Positions 26,356 through 36,761 of a DNA stretch of 64,000 nt are shown piece after piece. The translations under genes and the position numbers were made by a program. Positions within the stretch are counted from its first letter, which is position 1. Each line of letters starts with the position of its first letter. The stretch comes from Clostridia bacterium (GTDB taxonomy: Bacteria > Bacillota > Clostridia > Lachnospirales > Lachnospiraceae), in assembly GCA_910576325.1 (NCBI GenBank), contig CAJTIM010000002.1, positions 64,501-128,500 on the forward strand, written 5' to 3'. A model generated the notes under the pieces. The model was given only the letters and a program-made list of their open reading frames with translations, did no database searches and was not told the DNA's origin.

Positions 26356-26699
26356 CCTTTTTTGATAACTCCCTGAAGCTTTCCCAAGTGAAGCAACGCG
26401 CTGCGAATCTCCCCGAAGGTTCTTCCCTTTGCATTGACCCTTGCGATGACTACCATGTCCAAACCACTATTGAACATGTCTTCCTGTAGCCGGTAGCTTT
26501 CCCGAACCAGTCTTGTAATACGGTGTCTCACCACACTGTTGCCTACCTTTTTACTTACGGAAACACCAAGACGGTTCTTTGCAAGACCGTTTTCTCTCAC
26601 ATAGAGAACCAGATAACGGTTTGCGCAGGATTTTCCTTCCTTATATATAAGCTGAAAATCCCTGTTTTTTTTCAATGATTCCGAATGAGGATATTTCAT
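26352..26699 (-). CDS. rnpA: Ribonuclease P protein component
   Basis: A 115-residue protein cofactor of RNase P. The conserved RNR block is [30 protein letters not shown], with [10 protein letters not shown] near the N-terminus. It matures tRNA 5' ends together with the RNA subunit. It is downstream of rpmH with a terminator-like hairpin between them, so only part of rpmH transcripts should read into it. Confidence 0.95.
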   Translation of the reverse strand: MKYPHSESLKKNRDFQLIYKEGKSCANRYLVLYVRENGLAKNRLGVSVSKKVGNSVVRHRITRLVRESYRLQEDMFNSGLDMVVIARVNAKGRTFGEIRSALLHLGKLQGVIKKG

Positions 26700-26768
26700 A
26701 TCTCCTCCAACCTAAGGATACACCCTGCGTGTACCCTTACAATGCACAAAAACAAGTGCAAATTAAGG

Positions 26769-26791
26769 AAAAAAGGCCACATAATGCGGCC
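26769..26791 (-). terminator. Attenuating terminator between rpmH and rnpA
   Basis: On the minus strand GGCCGCA-TTA-TGTGGCC is followed by TTTTTTCC, starting at the last base of the rpmH stop codon. It probably sets the high L34 to low RnpA ratio. Confidence 0.75.
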
Positions 26792-26925
26792 TACGCTGAT
26801 AACTTCTTTCTTCCTTTTAATCTTCTTGCCGCTAACACCTTTCTGCCGCCGGCAGTACTCATTCTGGCTCTAAATCCATGAACTCTTGCTCTGGACTTCT
26901 TCTTCGGCTGAAATGTCATTTTCAT
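26791..26925 (-). CDS. rpmH: 50S ribosomal protein L34
   Basis: A 44-residue, strongly basic protein: [18 protein letters not shown] at the start and [17 protein letters not shown] at the end, the universal L34 sequence. GGAGGTG stands 9 nt before the first ATG; a second in-frame ATG two codons later lacks good spacing. It is the first minus-strand gene at the origin, about 270 bp from dnaA, with its own consensus promoter. Confidence 0.97.
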   Translation of the reverse strand: MKMTFQPKKKSRARVHGFRARMSTAGGRKVLAARRLKGRKKLSA

Positions 26926-26963
26926 CTCTCAAAACACCTCCTCTTCTAAAAAACATTGTTTTA

Positions 26964-26992
26964 ATTATATGCGGAAAAGCTTGTAAAGTCAA
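26964..26992 (-). promoter_or_regulatory. rpmH promoter
   Basis: On the minus strand, TTGACT (26992-26987), a 17-bp spacer and TATAAT (26969-26964), about 40 bp before the rpmH start. Confidence 0.85.
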
Positions 26993-27053
26993 GCAATTTA
27001 AAGGCTTTTTTCATATTTTCAATTATAAACAGGATATTGATGTGAACAAAATT

Positions 27054-27096
27054 TTATCCACAAGATGTGGATAAATCATGGATAATATGTGGATAA
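27054..27096. other. oriC: DnaA-box cluster, oriC (upstream part)
   Basis: Three exact DnaA boxes: TTATCCACA at 27054-27062 and its reverse complement TGTGGATAA at 27066-27074 and 27088-27096, plus a near-match CATGGATAA at 27077-27085. They lie in the rpmH-dnaA gap. Gene orientation flips here, and an AT-rich tract (27100-27160) lies next to the boxes. With the box after dnaA this looks like a bipartite origin. Confidence 0.88.
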
Positions 27097-27197
27097 GTGG
27101 ATTTTTTCTTTTTTTCTTGATTCTAAAAAGTATTTGTTATATTATTAAATATAGGGTCGTTTGCTTTTTTACAGGTTTTATTAAGGAGAACTATACA

Positions 27198-28565
27198 ATG
27201 AACTTAATTTTAGATAAATGGAATGATATTTTAGAGAATATTCGAAAGGAACATGAACTTTCCGATGTCTCCTTTGAAACATGGCTTCTTCCGTTAAAGA
27301 TACACAGTATTCAAGATCATACCTTACGGATAATTGTTCCCGTAGATCAGATGGTTACTTATTTAAATTCAAAGTTTAAAATTCCCATCTATGTGGCTGT
27401 AGCGGAATTCACGGGCGAAAAGTTTGAAATTGAATTCATAACGAAGGAAGAAGCGCATCTGCTGGATCAGAATAAGCAAAGAACAGCGCCGGCTTCTCCA
27501 AAAAAATCTGCACCTTTGAATGTCAATACGGAGAATTCCAGTATCAATACAAAGTATACCTTTGATACCTTCGTGGTAGGCAATAATAATAAGTTTGCTC
27601 ATGCCGCTTCGCTGGCGGTGGCTGAGACTCCGGGAATCGTCTACAATCCGCTTTTTCTCCACGGAGGCGTGGGACTTGGCAAAACGCATTTGATGCATGC
27701 CATAGCCAATCACATATTAAGTATCAATTCCAGTATGAAGGTTCTCTATGTTACAAGCGAATACTTTACCAATGAATTGATTGAAACCCTTCGTGCCGGC
27801 GATCCCACCGGTATGACAAAATTTCGGGAAAAGTATCGCAATATCGATGTGCTTCTGATTGATGACGTACAATTTATTATAGGAAAAGAAAGTACCCAGG
27901 AAGAATTTTTCCATACCTTCAATTCCCTTCACAATGCAAACAAACAGATTATTATTTCCAGTGATCGTCCTCCAAAGGATATTGAAACTCTGGAAGAACG
28001 ACTTCGAACCCGCTTTGAATGCGGTTTGATCGCCGATATTTCATCCCCTGATTTTGAGACACGTATGGCAATTCTTCGAAAAAAGGAGGAATTAGAGGGG
28101 CATCAGATCGATGACGCCATTATTACCTACATAGCTACCAATGTAAAATCCAATATCCGTGAGCTGGAAGGCGCTTTTAACCGTTTGATTGCTCTCTCCA
28201 CCCTGGAGAACCGCCCCATTGATATGACACTGGCGGAGGAAGCCATTAAAGATATTATTTCTCCCGGGGAAACCCGTAAGGTAACACCGGAATTGATTAT
28301 TGAAATTGTATCAGAGCATTTTCACGTAAAGCCCGAGGACTTTAAGAGTAAAAAGCGGACCGCCGAGATTGTATATCCCCGCCAAATTGCCATGTATCTG
28401 TGCCAGGATCACGGTACTTCCTTAAAAAGAATCGGAGAACTGTTAGGAGGGCGGGATCACACAACCGTTATGCATGGAGTTGAAAAGATTTCAAATGAAA
28501 TGAAGGTCAATGATTCCACCTACCATCTTATTCAAACCCTGCGGAAAAAGATTTATCCCAACTAA
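27198..28565 (+). CDS. dnaA: Chromosomal replication initiator DnaA
   Basis: AAA+ initiator of 455 residues. Domain I is at about 1-90, a short linker follows, and domain III carries Walker A GGVGLGKTHLMHA and Walker B VLLIDDVQF. Domain IV has the DnaA signature CQDHGTSLKRIGELLGGRDHTTVMHG that reads DnaA boxes. The frame is open 40 codons further upstream through the DnaA boxes, but TAAGGAG before this ATG and the family start (domain I) place translation here. A promoter TTGATT-17-TATTAT is visible at 27117-27145. Confidence 0.97.
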   Translation: MNLILDKWNDILENIRKEHELSDVSFETWLLPLKIHSIQDHTLRIIVPVDQMVTYLNSKFKIPIYVAVAEFTGEKFEIEFITKEEAHLLDQNKQRTAPASPKKSAPLNVNTENSSINTKYTFDTFVVGNNNKFAHAASLAVAETPGIVYNPLFLHGGVGLGKTHLMHAIANHILSINSSMKVLYVTSEYFTNELIETLRAGDPTGMTKFREKYRNIDVLLIDDVQFIIGKESTQEEFFHTFNSLHNANKQIIISSDRPPKDIETLEERLRTRFECGLIADISSPDFETRMAILRKKEELEGHQIDDAIITYIATNVKSNIRELEGAFNRLIALSTLENRPIDMTLAEEAIKDIISPGETRKVTPELIIEIVSEHFHVKPEDFKSKKRTAEIVYPRQIAMYLCQDHGTSLKRIGELLGGRDHTTVMHGVEKISNEMKVNDSTYHLIQTLRKKIYPN

Positions 28566-28584
28566 TGACTTATACCCATTTTGC

Positions 28585-28593
28585 TGTGGATAA
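28585..28593. other. DnaA box downstream of dnaA
   Basis: An exact TGTGGATAA in the 247-bp dnaA-dnaN gap. A weaker TTATCCCTT lies at about 28655. The rest of the gap is AT-rich with no convincing gene, consistent with the second half of a bipartite origin. Confidence 0.7.
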
Positions 28594-28812
28594 GAATGGG
28601 AAAACCGGGGCAAAACTTTTTTTCAAAATATGGCATGTGTATAACACTTCCTGTTATCCCTTGGTCTTAAGAAGGATTTTCACATACTTGTCCCTTCTGA
28701 AAATCCTTTATTTTAAGGGCCTGCTAACGGTTTTCAACATATTCACAGCCCCTACTAAGAATACGACTGATTATTTTATTTCTATATATATGCGAAAGGA
28801 GTTTTCCATACT

Positions 28813-29925
28813 ATGAAATTTGTTTGTAAAAAAGCAGATTTGCTCAAGGGTGTTAACATTGTGTTAAAAGCAGTTCCCTCCAAAACCACCATGTCAATTC
28901 TGGAATGTATTTTGATCGATGCCTCCGCTCAGGAGATTAAACTGACAGCCAATGATATGGAGCTTGGCATTGAGACAATCATTGAGGGTGATATTCTGGA
29001 AAAAGGAATTGTGGCTATTGATGCTAAGATCTTCTCCGAGATTGTCCGGAAGCTTCCCGATAATGATGTGGCTATTGAAACAGACGCCAATTTTCAGACA
29101 AAGATTACGTGTGAAAAAGCAAAGTTCAATATTTCAGGAAAATCAGGAGAGGACTTTTCTAATCTTCCTTATATTGAAAAGGAAGATTATATTACGGTTT
29201 CTCAATTCAGCCTGAAGGAGATTATTAAACAGACCATATTTTCCATTTCGGATAATGAGAATAATAAGATGATGACCGGAGAGCTTTTTGAGCTGAAGGA
29301 TCAGAATTTAAAGGTGGTATCCCTTGACGGCCACCGGGTTTCTATACGCAATCTGGAATTAAAGGAAAGCTACGATCCCAAAAAGGTAATTGTTCCGGGA
29401 AAGACTCTGATGGAGATCAGCAAAATTCTTTCCGGAGAGATAGATTCCTTGGTACATATTTATTTTACAAAAAATCACATTGTCTTTGAGTTTGACAAGA
29501 CAGTTGTTGTATCGCGTCTCATTGAGGGAGAGTATTTCCGTATTGAACAGATGCTGTCCAATGATTATGAGACTAAGGTAAGGATTAATAAAAAGGAGCT
29601 TTTAAGCTGTATAGATCGTGCCACACTATTGATAAAGGAGGGTGATAAAAAGCCGATTATCATTCAAGTGGACGATGGGGAGATGCATCTTAAGATTACC
29701 TCAGGCTTAGGCTCCATGAATGAAGAAATTGTAATTGAAAAAGAGGGCAAGGATATTCTGATTGGTTTCAATCCTAAATTTTTAATGGATGCCCTCCGCG
29801 TTATTGATGATGAAACGGTAACTCTTTACATGGTAAATCCAAAGGCTCCCTGCTTTATTCGGGATGAGCAGGAATCTTATATATATCTGATACTGCCTGT
29901 GAACTTCAACAGTGCGGTAAATTAA
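28813..29925 (+). CDS. dnaN: DNA polymerase III subunit beta (sliding clamp)
   Basis: A 370-residue clamp with three repeated clamp domains of about 120 residues each. The start MKFVCKKADLLKGVNIVLKAVPSK and the C-terminus YLILPVNFNSAVN are typical. The dimer encircles DNA and tethers polymerase and repair enzymes. GAAAGGAG lies before the ATG. It heads dnaN-yaaA-recF. Confidence 0.97.
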   Translation: MKFVCKKADLLKGVNIVLKAVPSKTTMSILECILIDASAQEIKLTANDMELGIETIIEGDILEKGIVAIDAKIFSEIVRKLPDNDVAIETDANFQTKITCEKAKFNISGKSGEDFSNLPYIEKEDYITVSQFSLKEIIKQTIFSISDNENNKMMTGELFELKDQNLKVVSLDGHRVSIRNLELKESYDPKKVIVPGKTLMEISKILSGEIDSLVHIYFTKNHIVFEFDKTVVVSRLIEGEYFRIEQMLSNDYETKVRINKKELLSCIDRATLLIKEGDKKPIIIQVDDGEMHLKITSGLGSMNEEIVIEKEGKDILIGFNPKFLMDALRVIDDETVTLYMVNPKAPCFIRDEQESYIYLILPVNFNSAVN

Positions 29926-29940
29926 AGGATGGGAACATAA

Positions 29941-30147
29941 ATGGATACAATTCAAATCCGGGATGAATTCATTAAGCTCGGTCAGGCTATGAAGCTGGCA
30001 GGATTGGTGGACTCAGGTGTAGATGCAAAGCTTGTAATACAGGACGGTCTGGTAAGAGTAAACGGCGAGATCGAGTATCAAAGAGGAAAAAAACTGCATT
30101 CCGGCGATGTTTTTTCTTATGACGGACAGGATGTTAAGGTAGTATGA
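29941..30147 (+). CDS. yaaA: S4-domain protein YaaA (RlbA)
   Basis: A 68-residue S4-like RNA-binding protein found between dnaN and recF in Firmicutes. FIKLGQAMKLAGLVDSGVDAK and VRVNGEIEYQRGKKL are the S4 blocks. It is thought to bind rRNA or ribosomes. Its end overlaps the recF start by 4 nt. Confidence 0.92.
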   Translation: MDTIQIRDEFIKLGQAMKLAGLVDSGVDAKLVIQDGLVRVNGEIEYQRGKKLHSGDVFSYDGQDVKVV

Positions 30148-31229
30148 TCATAAAATCCATAGAGCTGAAAAATTTCCGTAATTACCAGGATCTAAAGCTT
30201 ATTTTTGACGAGAAGACCAATATTTTCTATGGGAACAATGCCCAGGGAAAGACGAATATTCTGGAAGCCGTCTATTTAAGCGGAACGACAAAATCCCATA
30301 AAGGAAGCCGGGATCGTGACATGATTCTGTTTGGTGAACAGGAAGGGCATCTGCGCACCCTTGTCCAAAAGGGCTCCATGGATTACCGGATTGACATTCA
30401 TTTAAAAAAAAATAAGACAAAAGGAATAGCGGTCAACGGTGTTCCCATTAAAAAGGCCGGAGATTTATTCGGAATAGCCAATTTTGTTTTTTTCTCACCG
30501 GAGGATTTAAGTATTATCAAACAGGGTCCGGGAGAGAGAAGAAGGTTTCTGGATTTGGAGCTGTGTCAGCTTGATCGGGTATATTTTCATAATCTTGTCA
30601 GTTACAATCGTGTTGTGGTGCAGAGAAATAAGCTTTTAAAGGATCTGTGTTTTCGAAAAGATCTGGAAGATACCCTGGATATCTGGGATATGCAGCTTGC
30701 GGAGTACGGCGAGAAGATTATCAATGGCCGGGAAGATTTTATCAATGGACTCGGCGAAATTCTTTCCGGAATTCACAGAAATCTTTCAGGAGGAAAGGAG
30801 GAGCTTGAGATCTTTTATGAAAAAAATGTATCCTCCGGGGAGCTTTATAATACTATCCGCAAAAACAGAGATCGCGATATGAAAATGAAAACATCAACGG
30901 TAGGCCCCCATCGTGACGATCTGCGGTTTGCTGTGGATGAGGTGGATATTCGAAGATTCGGTTCTCAGGGTCAGCAGAGAACGGCTGCACTTTCTCTGAA
31001 ATTATCGGAGATAGAACTGGTGAAGAAGCTTATTCATGATACACCCGTACTTTTATTGGACGACGTGCTGTCTGAACTCGATCACAATCGGCAAAACTAT
31101 TTATTGAACAGTATTCATGATATCCAGACCATGATTACTTGTACGGGGCTGGATGAATTTGTGAATCATAGATTTTCTATCAATAAGATCTTTCGGGTGT
31201 TTGAGGGATCTGTGCAGAATGAGAATTAA
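30144..31229 (+). CDS. recF: DNA replication and repair protein RecF
   Basis: SMC-like ATPase of 361 residues that loads RecA at gaps with RecO and RecR. Walker A is GNNAQGKTNILEA (about 30-42), the signature motif is FGSQGQQRTAALSLKL and Walker B is PVLLLDDVLSELD. The ATGA overlap with yaaA suggests translational coupling. Confidence 0.96.
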   Translation: MIIKSIELKNFRNYQDLKLIFDEKTNIFYGNNAQGKTNILEAVYLSGTTKSHKGSRDRDMILFGEQEGHLRTLVQKGSMDYRIDIHLKKNKTKGIAVNGVPIKKAGDLFGIANFVFFSPEDLSIIKQGPGERRRFLDLELCQLDRVYFHNLVSYNRVVVQRNKLLKDLCFRKDLEDTLDIWDMQLAEYGEKIINGREDFINGLGEILSGIHRNLSGGKEELEIFYEKNVSSGELYNTIRKNRDRDMKMKTSTVGPHRDDLRFAVDEVDIRRFGSQGQQRTAALSLKLSEIELVKKLIHDTPVLLLDDVLSELDHNRQNYLLNSIHDIQTMITCTGLDEFVNHRFSINKIFRVFEGSVQNEN

Positions 31230-31232
31230 TAG

Positions 31233-33164
<1,932 letters not shown>

Positions 33165-33187
33165 TTTATGCCAAATTTGAAACGGCA

Positions 33188-33274
33188 ATATTCCTTGCAA
33201 TGAACAAATTGATTTTGGGGCGCAGCGTTAAGCGGCCAAGGAATAATTTAAAATAGGTGCATTGTAAGGGATAT
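33188..33274. repeat. Inverted repeat in the gyrB-gyrA gap
   Basis: ATATTCCTTGCAATG (33188-33202) and CATTGTAAGGGATAT (33260-33274) are inverted copies with two mismatches. A GC-rich inner hairpin TTGGGGCGC / GCGGCCAA lies between. It may be an RNA processing or regulatory structure. The right arm runs into the repeated leader motif before gyrA. Confidence 0.55.
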
Positions 33275-33293
33275 TACGGAACTGGAATAGGAG
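33270..33293 (+). repeat. Repeated leader motif, copy before gyrA
   Basis: The motif ATTACGGAACTGGAATAGGA directly precedes the gyrA start and includes the ribosome site. The same 20 bases occur unchanged at 51493-51512 before an unrelated gene. Looser relatives lie before the genes at 42883, 53605, 55284 and 63159. Confidence 0.7.
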
Positions 33294-33299
33294 AGAAGA

Positions 33300-35807
33300 A
33301 TGGAAGATAATATCTTTGATAAGGTCCATGAGGTAGATTTAAAAAAGACCATGGAAGATTCCTACATTGATTATGCCATGAGTGTAATCGCAGCCCGTGC
33401 TCTGCCGGATGTAAGGGACGGCTTAAAGCCCGTTCAGCGCCGCGTATTGTATTCCATGATTGAGCTGAACAACGGTCCGGATAAACCTCATCGTAAATGT
33501 GCCCGTATCGTCGGCGATACCATGGGTAAATATCATCCCCATGGAGACAGCTCTATCTATGGTGCTCTGGTAAATATGGCTCAGGAATGGTCCACCCGTT
33601 ATCCTTTGGTGGACGGACACGGCAACTTCGGTTCCGTGGACGGCGACGGTGCGGCCGCCATGCGTTATACGGAGGCTCGTTTAAGCAAGATCTCCATGGA
33701 AATGCTGGCGGATATCAACAAGAATACGGTAGACTTTGTTCCCAACTTTGACGAAACGGAAAAAGAACCTTCCGTATTGCCCTCCAGATATCCGAATCTC
33801 CTGGTAAACGGTACTACGGGTATTGCCGTAGGAATGGCTACCAATATACCGCCCCACAATCTGAAGGAAGTCATTGCGGCCGTCGTAAAGCTTATTGACA
33901 ACCGGGTTCTGGAGGATCGGGATACGGAGATTGAGGAAATTTTAAAGATCATCAAGGGACCGGATTTCCCCACAGGCGCGGAGATTCTGGGAACAAGAGG
34001 TATTGAGGAGGCTTACAGGACAGGACGGGGCAAGATCCGTGTCCGTGCTGTGACAAATATAGAATCCATGCCTAACGGGAAGAATCGGATCATTGTTACC
34101 GAACTTCCCTATATGGTAAATAAGGCCCGTCTGATCGAAAAGATAGCGGATCTTGTCAAGGAAAAAAGGATTGACGGCATCACCTATATCGGCGACGAAT
34201 CCAGCCGCGAGGGCATGCGGATCAACATTGAGCTGAGAAAGGATGCCAATGCCAACGTGATCCTTAATCAGCTGTACAAACATACCCAGCTCCAGGATAC
34301 CTTCGGCGTCAATATGCTGTCTCTGGTGAACAATCAGCCAAAGACGCTGAATGTATTGGATATGCTGAAATATTACCTTCTTCACCAGGAGGATGTGGTG
34401 ACAAGAAGGACAAAATACGAGCTGAATAAAGCGGAGGAGCGCGCGCATATCTTAAAAGGCTTGCTGATAGCTTTGGATCACATCGATGAAGTTATCAAGA
34501 TTATCCGCAGCTCCCGATCCACGCAGATTGCAAAGGAAGGCCTGATGGATCGCTTTGCTCTGGATGACATACAGGCCCAGGCAATTGTCGATATGCGTCT
34601 GAGGGCGCTCACCGGATTGGAAAGGGAGAAGCTTGAGGCGGAATATCAGAGTTTGATGGAGCAGATCGAGTACTTAAAGGCAATTCTGGCAGATGAGAAG
34701 AAGCTTCTCGGTGTTATCAAGGAGGAGATTCTCATTATCTCCGAAAAATTCGGGGACGAGAGAAGAACTCGCATCGGTTATGATGAGTTTGATTTATCCA
34801 TGGAGGATCTTATCCCTGAGGAGGATGTGGTTATCACCATGACAAATCTGGGTTACATTAAACGGATGACCACCGACAATTTTAAGAGCCAGAACCGCGG
34901 CGGCAAAGGCATCAAGGGGATGCAGACCATCAACGAGGATTACATTGAGGATCTGATGATGACTACCACCCACCATTATCTGATGTTCTTTACCAATACC
35001 GGAAAGGTATACCGCCTAAAGGCATATGAGATACCTGAAGCCAGCAGAACCTCCCGGGGAACGGCAATTATCAATTTACTGCAGCTCCAGCCGGACGAGA
35101 AGATAACGGCGGTTATTCCCATGAAGGATTACCAGGAAGGAAAATATCTCTTTATGGCTACCAGAAACGGTCTGGTAAAGAAGACTTCTATTCTGGATTA
35201 TGCAAATGTGCGCAAGACCGGTCTTCTGGCCATCAATCTCCGGGACGGTGATGAGCTGATCGAAGTAAAATATACGGACAATGAGCAGGATGTCCTGCTT
35301 ATCACCAAGTTCGGTATGTGTATCCGTTTCCATGAGACAGATGTAAGACCTACGGGCCGTACCTCCATGGGCGTGATCGGTATGAATCTGACGGATCAGG
35401 ATGAGGTGGTCGCCATGCAGGTACACACCCAGGGCGAATATCTTCTTGTTGTATCGGAGAACGGCCTCGGCAAGCGAACGAGTATGGAGGAATTCAATGC
35501 TCAGAATCGCGGCGGCAAAGGAATCAAATGCTACAAGATAACGGAAAAGACAGGCAATGTTATCGGCGCAAAGGCAGTCAATGAAGAAAATGAAGTGATG
35601 CTTATTACGAATGAGGGAATTATTATACGAATCCCCTGTAACGGAATCTCAATCGTAGGAAGAATCGCTTCCGGCGTAAAGCTGATGAACGTGGACTCTG
35701 AGAACGTAGTAGTAGCAAGCATTGCAAAGGTGCGTAATCAGGAAGATTCCGGTGAAGAGACTTCGGATCAGGAGGAAGTACCGGAGGATTCGGAGAAAAC
35801 GGAATAG
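33300..35807 (+). CDS. gyrA: DNA gyrase subunit A
   Basis: Breakage-reunion subunit of 835 residues. The catalytic Tyr lies in [11 protein letters not shown] near residue 124, the GyrA-box is [10 protein letters not shown] near 530, and a C-terminal beta-pinwheel and an acidic tail follow. In the quinolone-resistance region [11 protein letters not shown], Ser84 is present but the usual acidic residue four positions later is Gly88. The start follows AGGAGAG. A hairpin terminator lies after the stop. Confidence 0.97.
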   Translation: MEDNIFDKVHEVDLKKTMEDSYIDYAMSVIAARALPDVRDGLKPVQRRVLYSMIELNNGPDKPHRKCARIVGDTMGKYHPHGDSSIYGALVNMAQEWSTRYPLVDGHGNFGSVDGDGAAAMRYTEARLSKISMEMLADINKNTVDFVPNFDETEKEPSVLPSRYPNLLVNGTTGIAVGMATNIPPHNLKEVIAAVVKLIDNRVLEDRDTEIEEILKIIKGPDFPTGAEILGTRGIEEAYRTGRGKIRVRAVTNIESMPNGKNRIIVTELPYMVNKARLIEKIADLVKEKRIDGITYIGDESSREGMRINIELRKDANANVILNQLYKHTQLQDTFGVNMLSLVNNQPKTLNVLDMLKYYLLHQEDVVTRRTKYELNKAEERAHILKGLLIALDHIDEVIKIIRSSRSTQIAKEGLMDRFALDDIQAQAIVDMRLRALTGLEREKLEAEYQSLMEQIEYLKAILADEKKLLGVIKEEILIISEKFGDERRTRIGYDEFDLSMEDLIPEEDVVITMTNLGYIKRMTTDNFKSQNRGGKGIKGMQTINEDYIEDLMMTTTHHYLMFFTNTGKVYRLKAYEIPEASRTSRGTAIINLLQLQPDEKITAVIPMKDYQEGKYLFMATRNGLVKKTSILDYANVRKTGLLAINLRDGDELIEVKYTDNEQDVLLITKFGMCIRFHETDVRPTGRTSMGVIGMNLTDQDEVVAMQVHTQGEYLLVVSENGLGKRTSMEEFNAQNRGGKGIKCYKITEKTGNVIGAKAVNEENEVMLITNEGIIIRIPCNGISIVGRIASGVKLMNVDSENVVVASIAKVRNQEDSGEETSDQEEVPEDSEKTE

Positions 35808-35857
35808 ATTTATTGAAATTCAATAAAGATATATTGCTTTGCGAAATAGCATGTGAT

Positions 35858-35898
35858 AAGATGCAGTTATCAGTCAAAAAAGATAGCTGCATCTTTTA
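35858..35898 (+). terminator. Putative gyrA terminator
   Basis: AAGATGCAGTTATC / GATAGCTGCATCTT (one wobble pair), loop of 10 nt, followed by TTTA, a weak T-tract. Confidence 0.6.
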
Positions 35899-35971
35899 TG
35901 CGTAAATCAGCATGTAACGGAAAGAAAAATCTGAAATCTGATATCATGGACGGATATAAAGGAGAAATTAT

Positions 35972-36421
35972 ATGAACCGACTGCAAGTTGCAAGAATTAC
36001 AAAGGGAATTATAGACTTTATGTTTTATGCGGGAATACTCGTATGTCTTACACTTCCCATTTCCCTGCGTTATTTGGGAACGTACTTTCCTCATTATAAG
36101 ATATTTTATATTCCCATGCTGATTCTCTTTCTGATATCCGGGATGCTGTCTATATTGATTATTCAGGAATTGCGTTCCATATTCCGCACGGTTTTAAATG
36201 AGGACTGCTTTGTAAAGGAAAATGTAAAGAGCCTGAGGAGAATGGGAAACTATAGCTTCTGCATCGCGGCTGTCAGCGCCGTCCGTCTGCTGATTGTGGT
36301 TACACCTGCCACTCTGGTGATTATTCTGGTATTCATCATTGCCGGCTTATTCAGTAAAGTGCTCACCGATGTATTCGATCAGGCGGTTACCTACAAGCTG
36401 GAAAATGATCTGACCATATAA
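35972..36421 (+). CDS. DUF2975 family membrane protein
   Basis: A 149-residue protein with four predicted transmembrane helices (about 12-32, 45-65, 88-108, 112-135) and the middle block EDCFVKENVKSLRRMGNYS typical of DUF2975. It is followed 18 bp later by a small HTH protein, the normal pairing for this family. A membrane protein that modulates its partner regulator is a plausible but unproven model. AAAGGAG lies before the ATG. Confidence 0.8.
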   Translation: MNRLQVARITKGIIDFMFYAGILVCLTLPISLRYLGTYFPHYKIFYIPMLILFLISGMLSILIIQELRSIFRTVLNEDCFVKENVKSLRRMGNYSFCIAAVSAVRLLIVVTPATLVIILVFIIAGLFSKVLTDVFDQAVTYKLENDLTI

Positions 36422-36439
36422 GCCGGAAAGGAGCAGCAT

Positions 36440-36679
36440 ATGTCAATTGTAATAAATCTGGATGTGATGATGGCAAAGAGAAAAATCGGCCTTACGGAGC
36501 TTGCCAGGGAAGTAGACATTACCATGGCAAATTTGTCTATTTTAAAAAACAATAAAGCAAAGGCCGTGCGCTTTACAACACTGAACGCCATATGCAGAGC
36601 TCTGGACTGCCAGCCGGGAGATATTCTGGAATATGTGCCGGAGGAAAAAGGCTTTCAAATTGGCGGGGAAGGGATTTGA
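36440..36679 (+). CDS. Small XRE/Cro-type HTH regulator (YozG-like)
   Basis: A 79-residue protein that is essentially one helix-turn-helix domain: MMAKRKIGLTELAREVDITMANLSILKNNKAKAVRFTTLNAICRALDCQPGDILEY. The order matches YozG-type regulators that travel with DUF2975 proteins. It likely controls its own operon. It ends 82 bp before the next gene, which has its own promoter. Confidence 0.85.
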   Translation: MSIVINLDVMMAKRKIGLTELAREVDITMANLSILKNNKAKAVRFTTLNAICRALDCQPGDILEYVPEEKGFQIGGEGI

Positions 36680-36693
36680 ACGGAAATGAACAG

Positions 36694-36722
36694 GTGACAA
36701 ACAATGGAAACTATACTATAAT
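36694..36722 (+). promoter_or_regulatory. Promoter of the membrane-protein operon
   Basis: GTGACA (36694-36699), a 17-bp spacer and TATAAT (36717-36722), 40 bp before the gene at 36762. Confidence 0.7.
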
Positions 36723-36761
36723 GACTTTGGATTCCATAAAACATACCGTATGGAGAAATGA

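Noticed and set aside
28565-28816. 83-codon ORF between dnaA and dnaN
   Set aside because: No ribosome site, overlaps the dnaN start, AT-rich low-complexity composition; fits origin DNA better.
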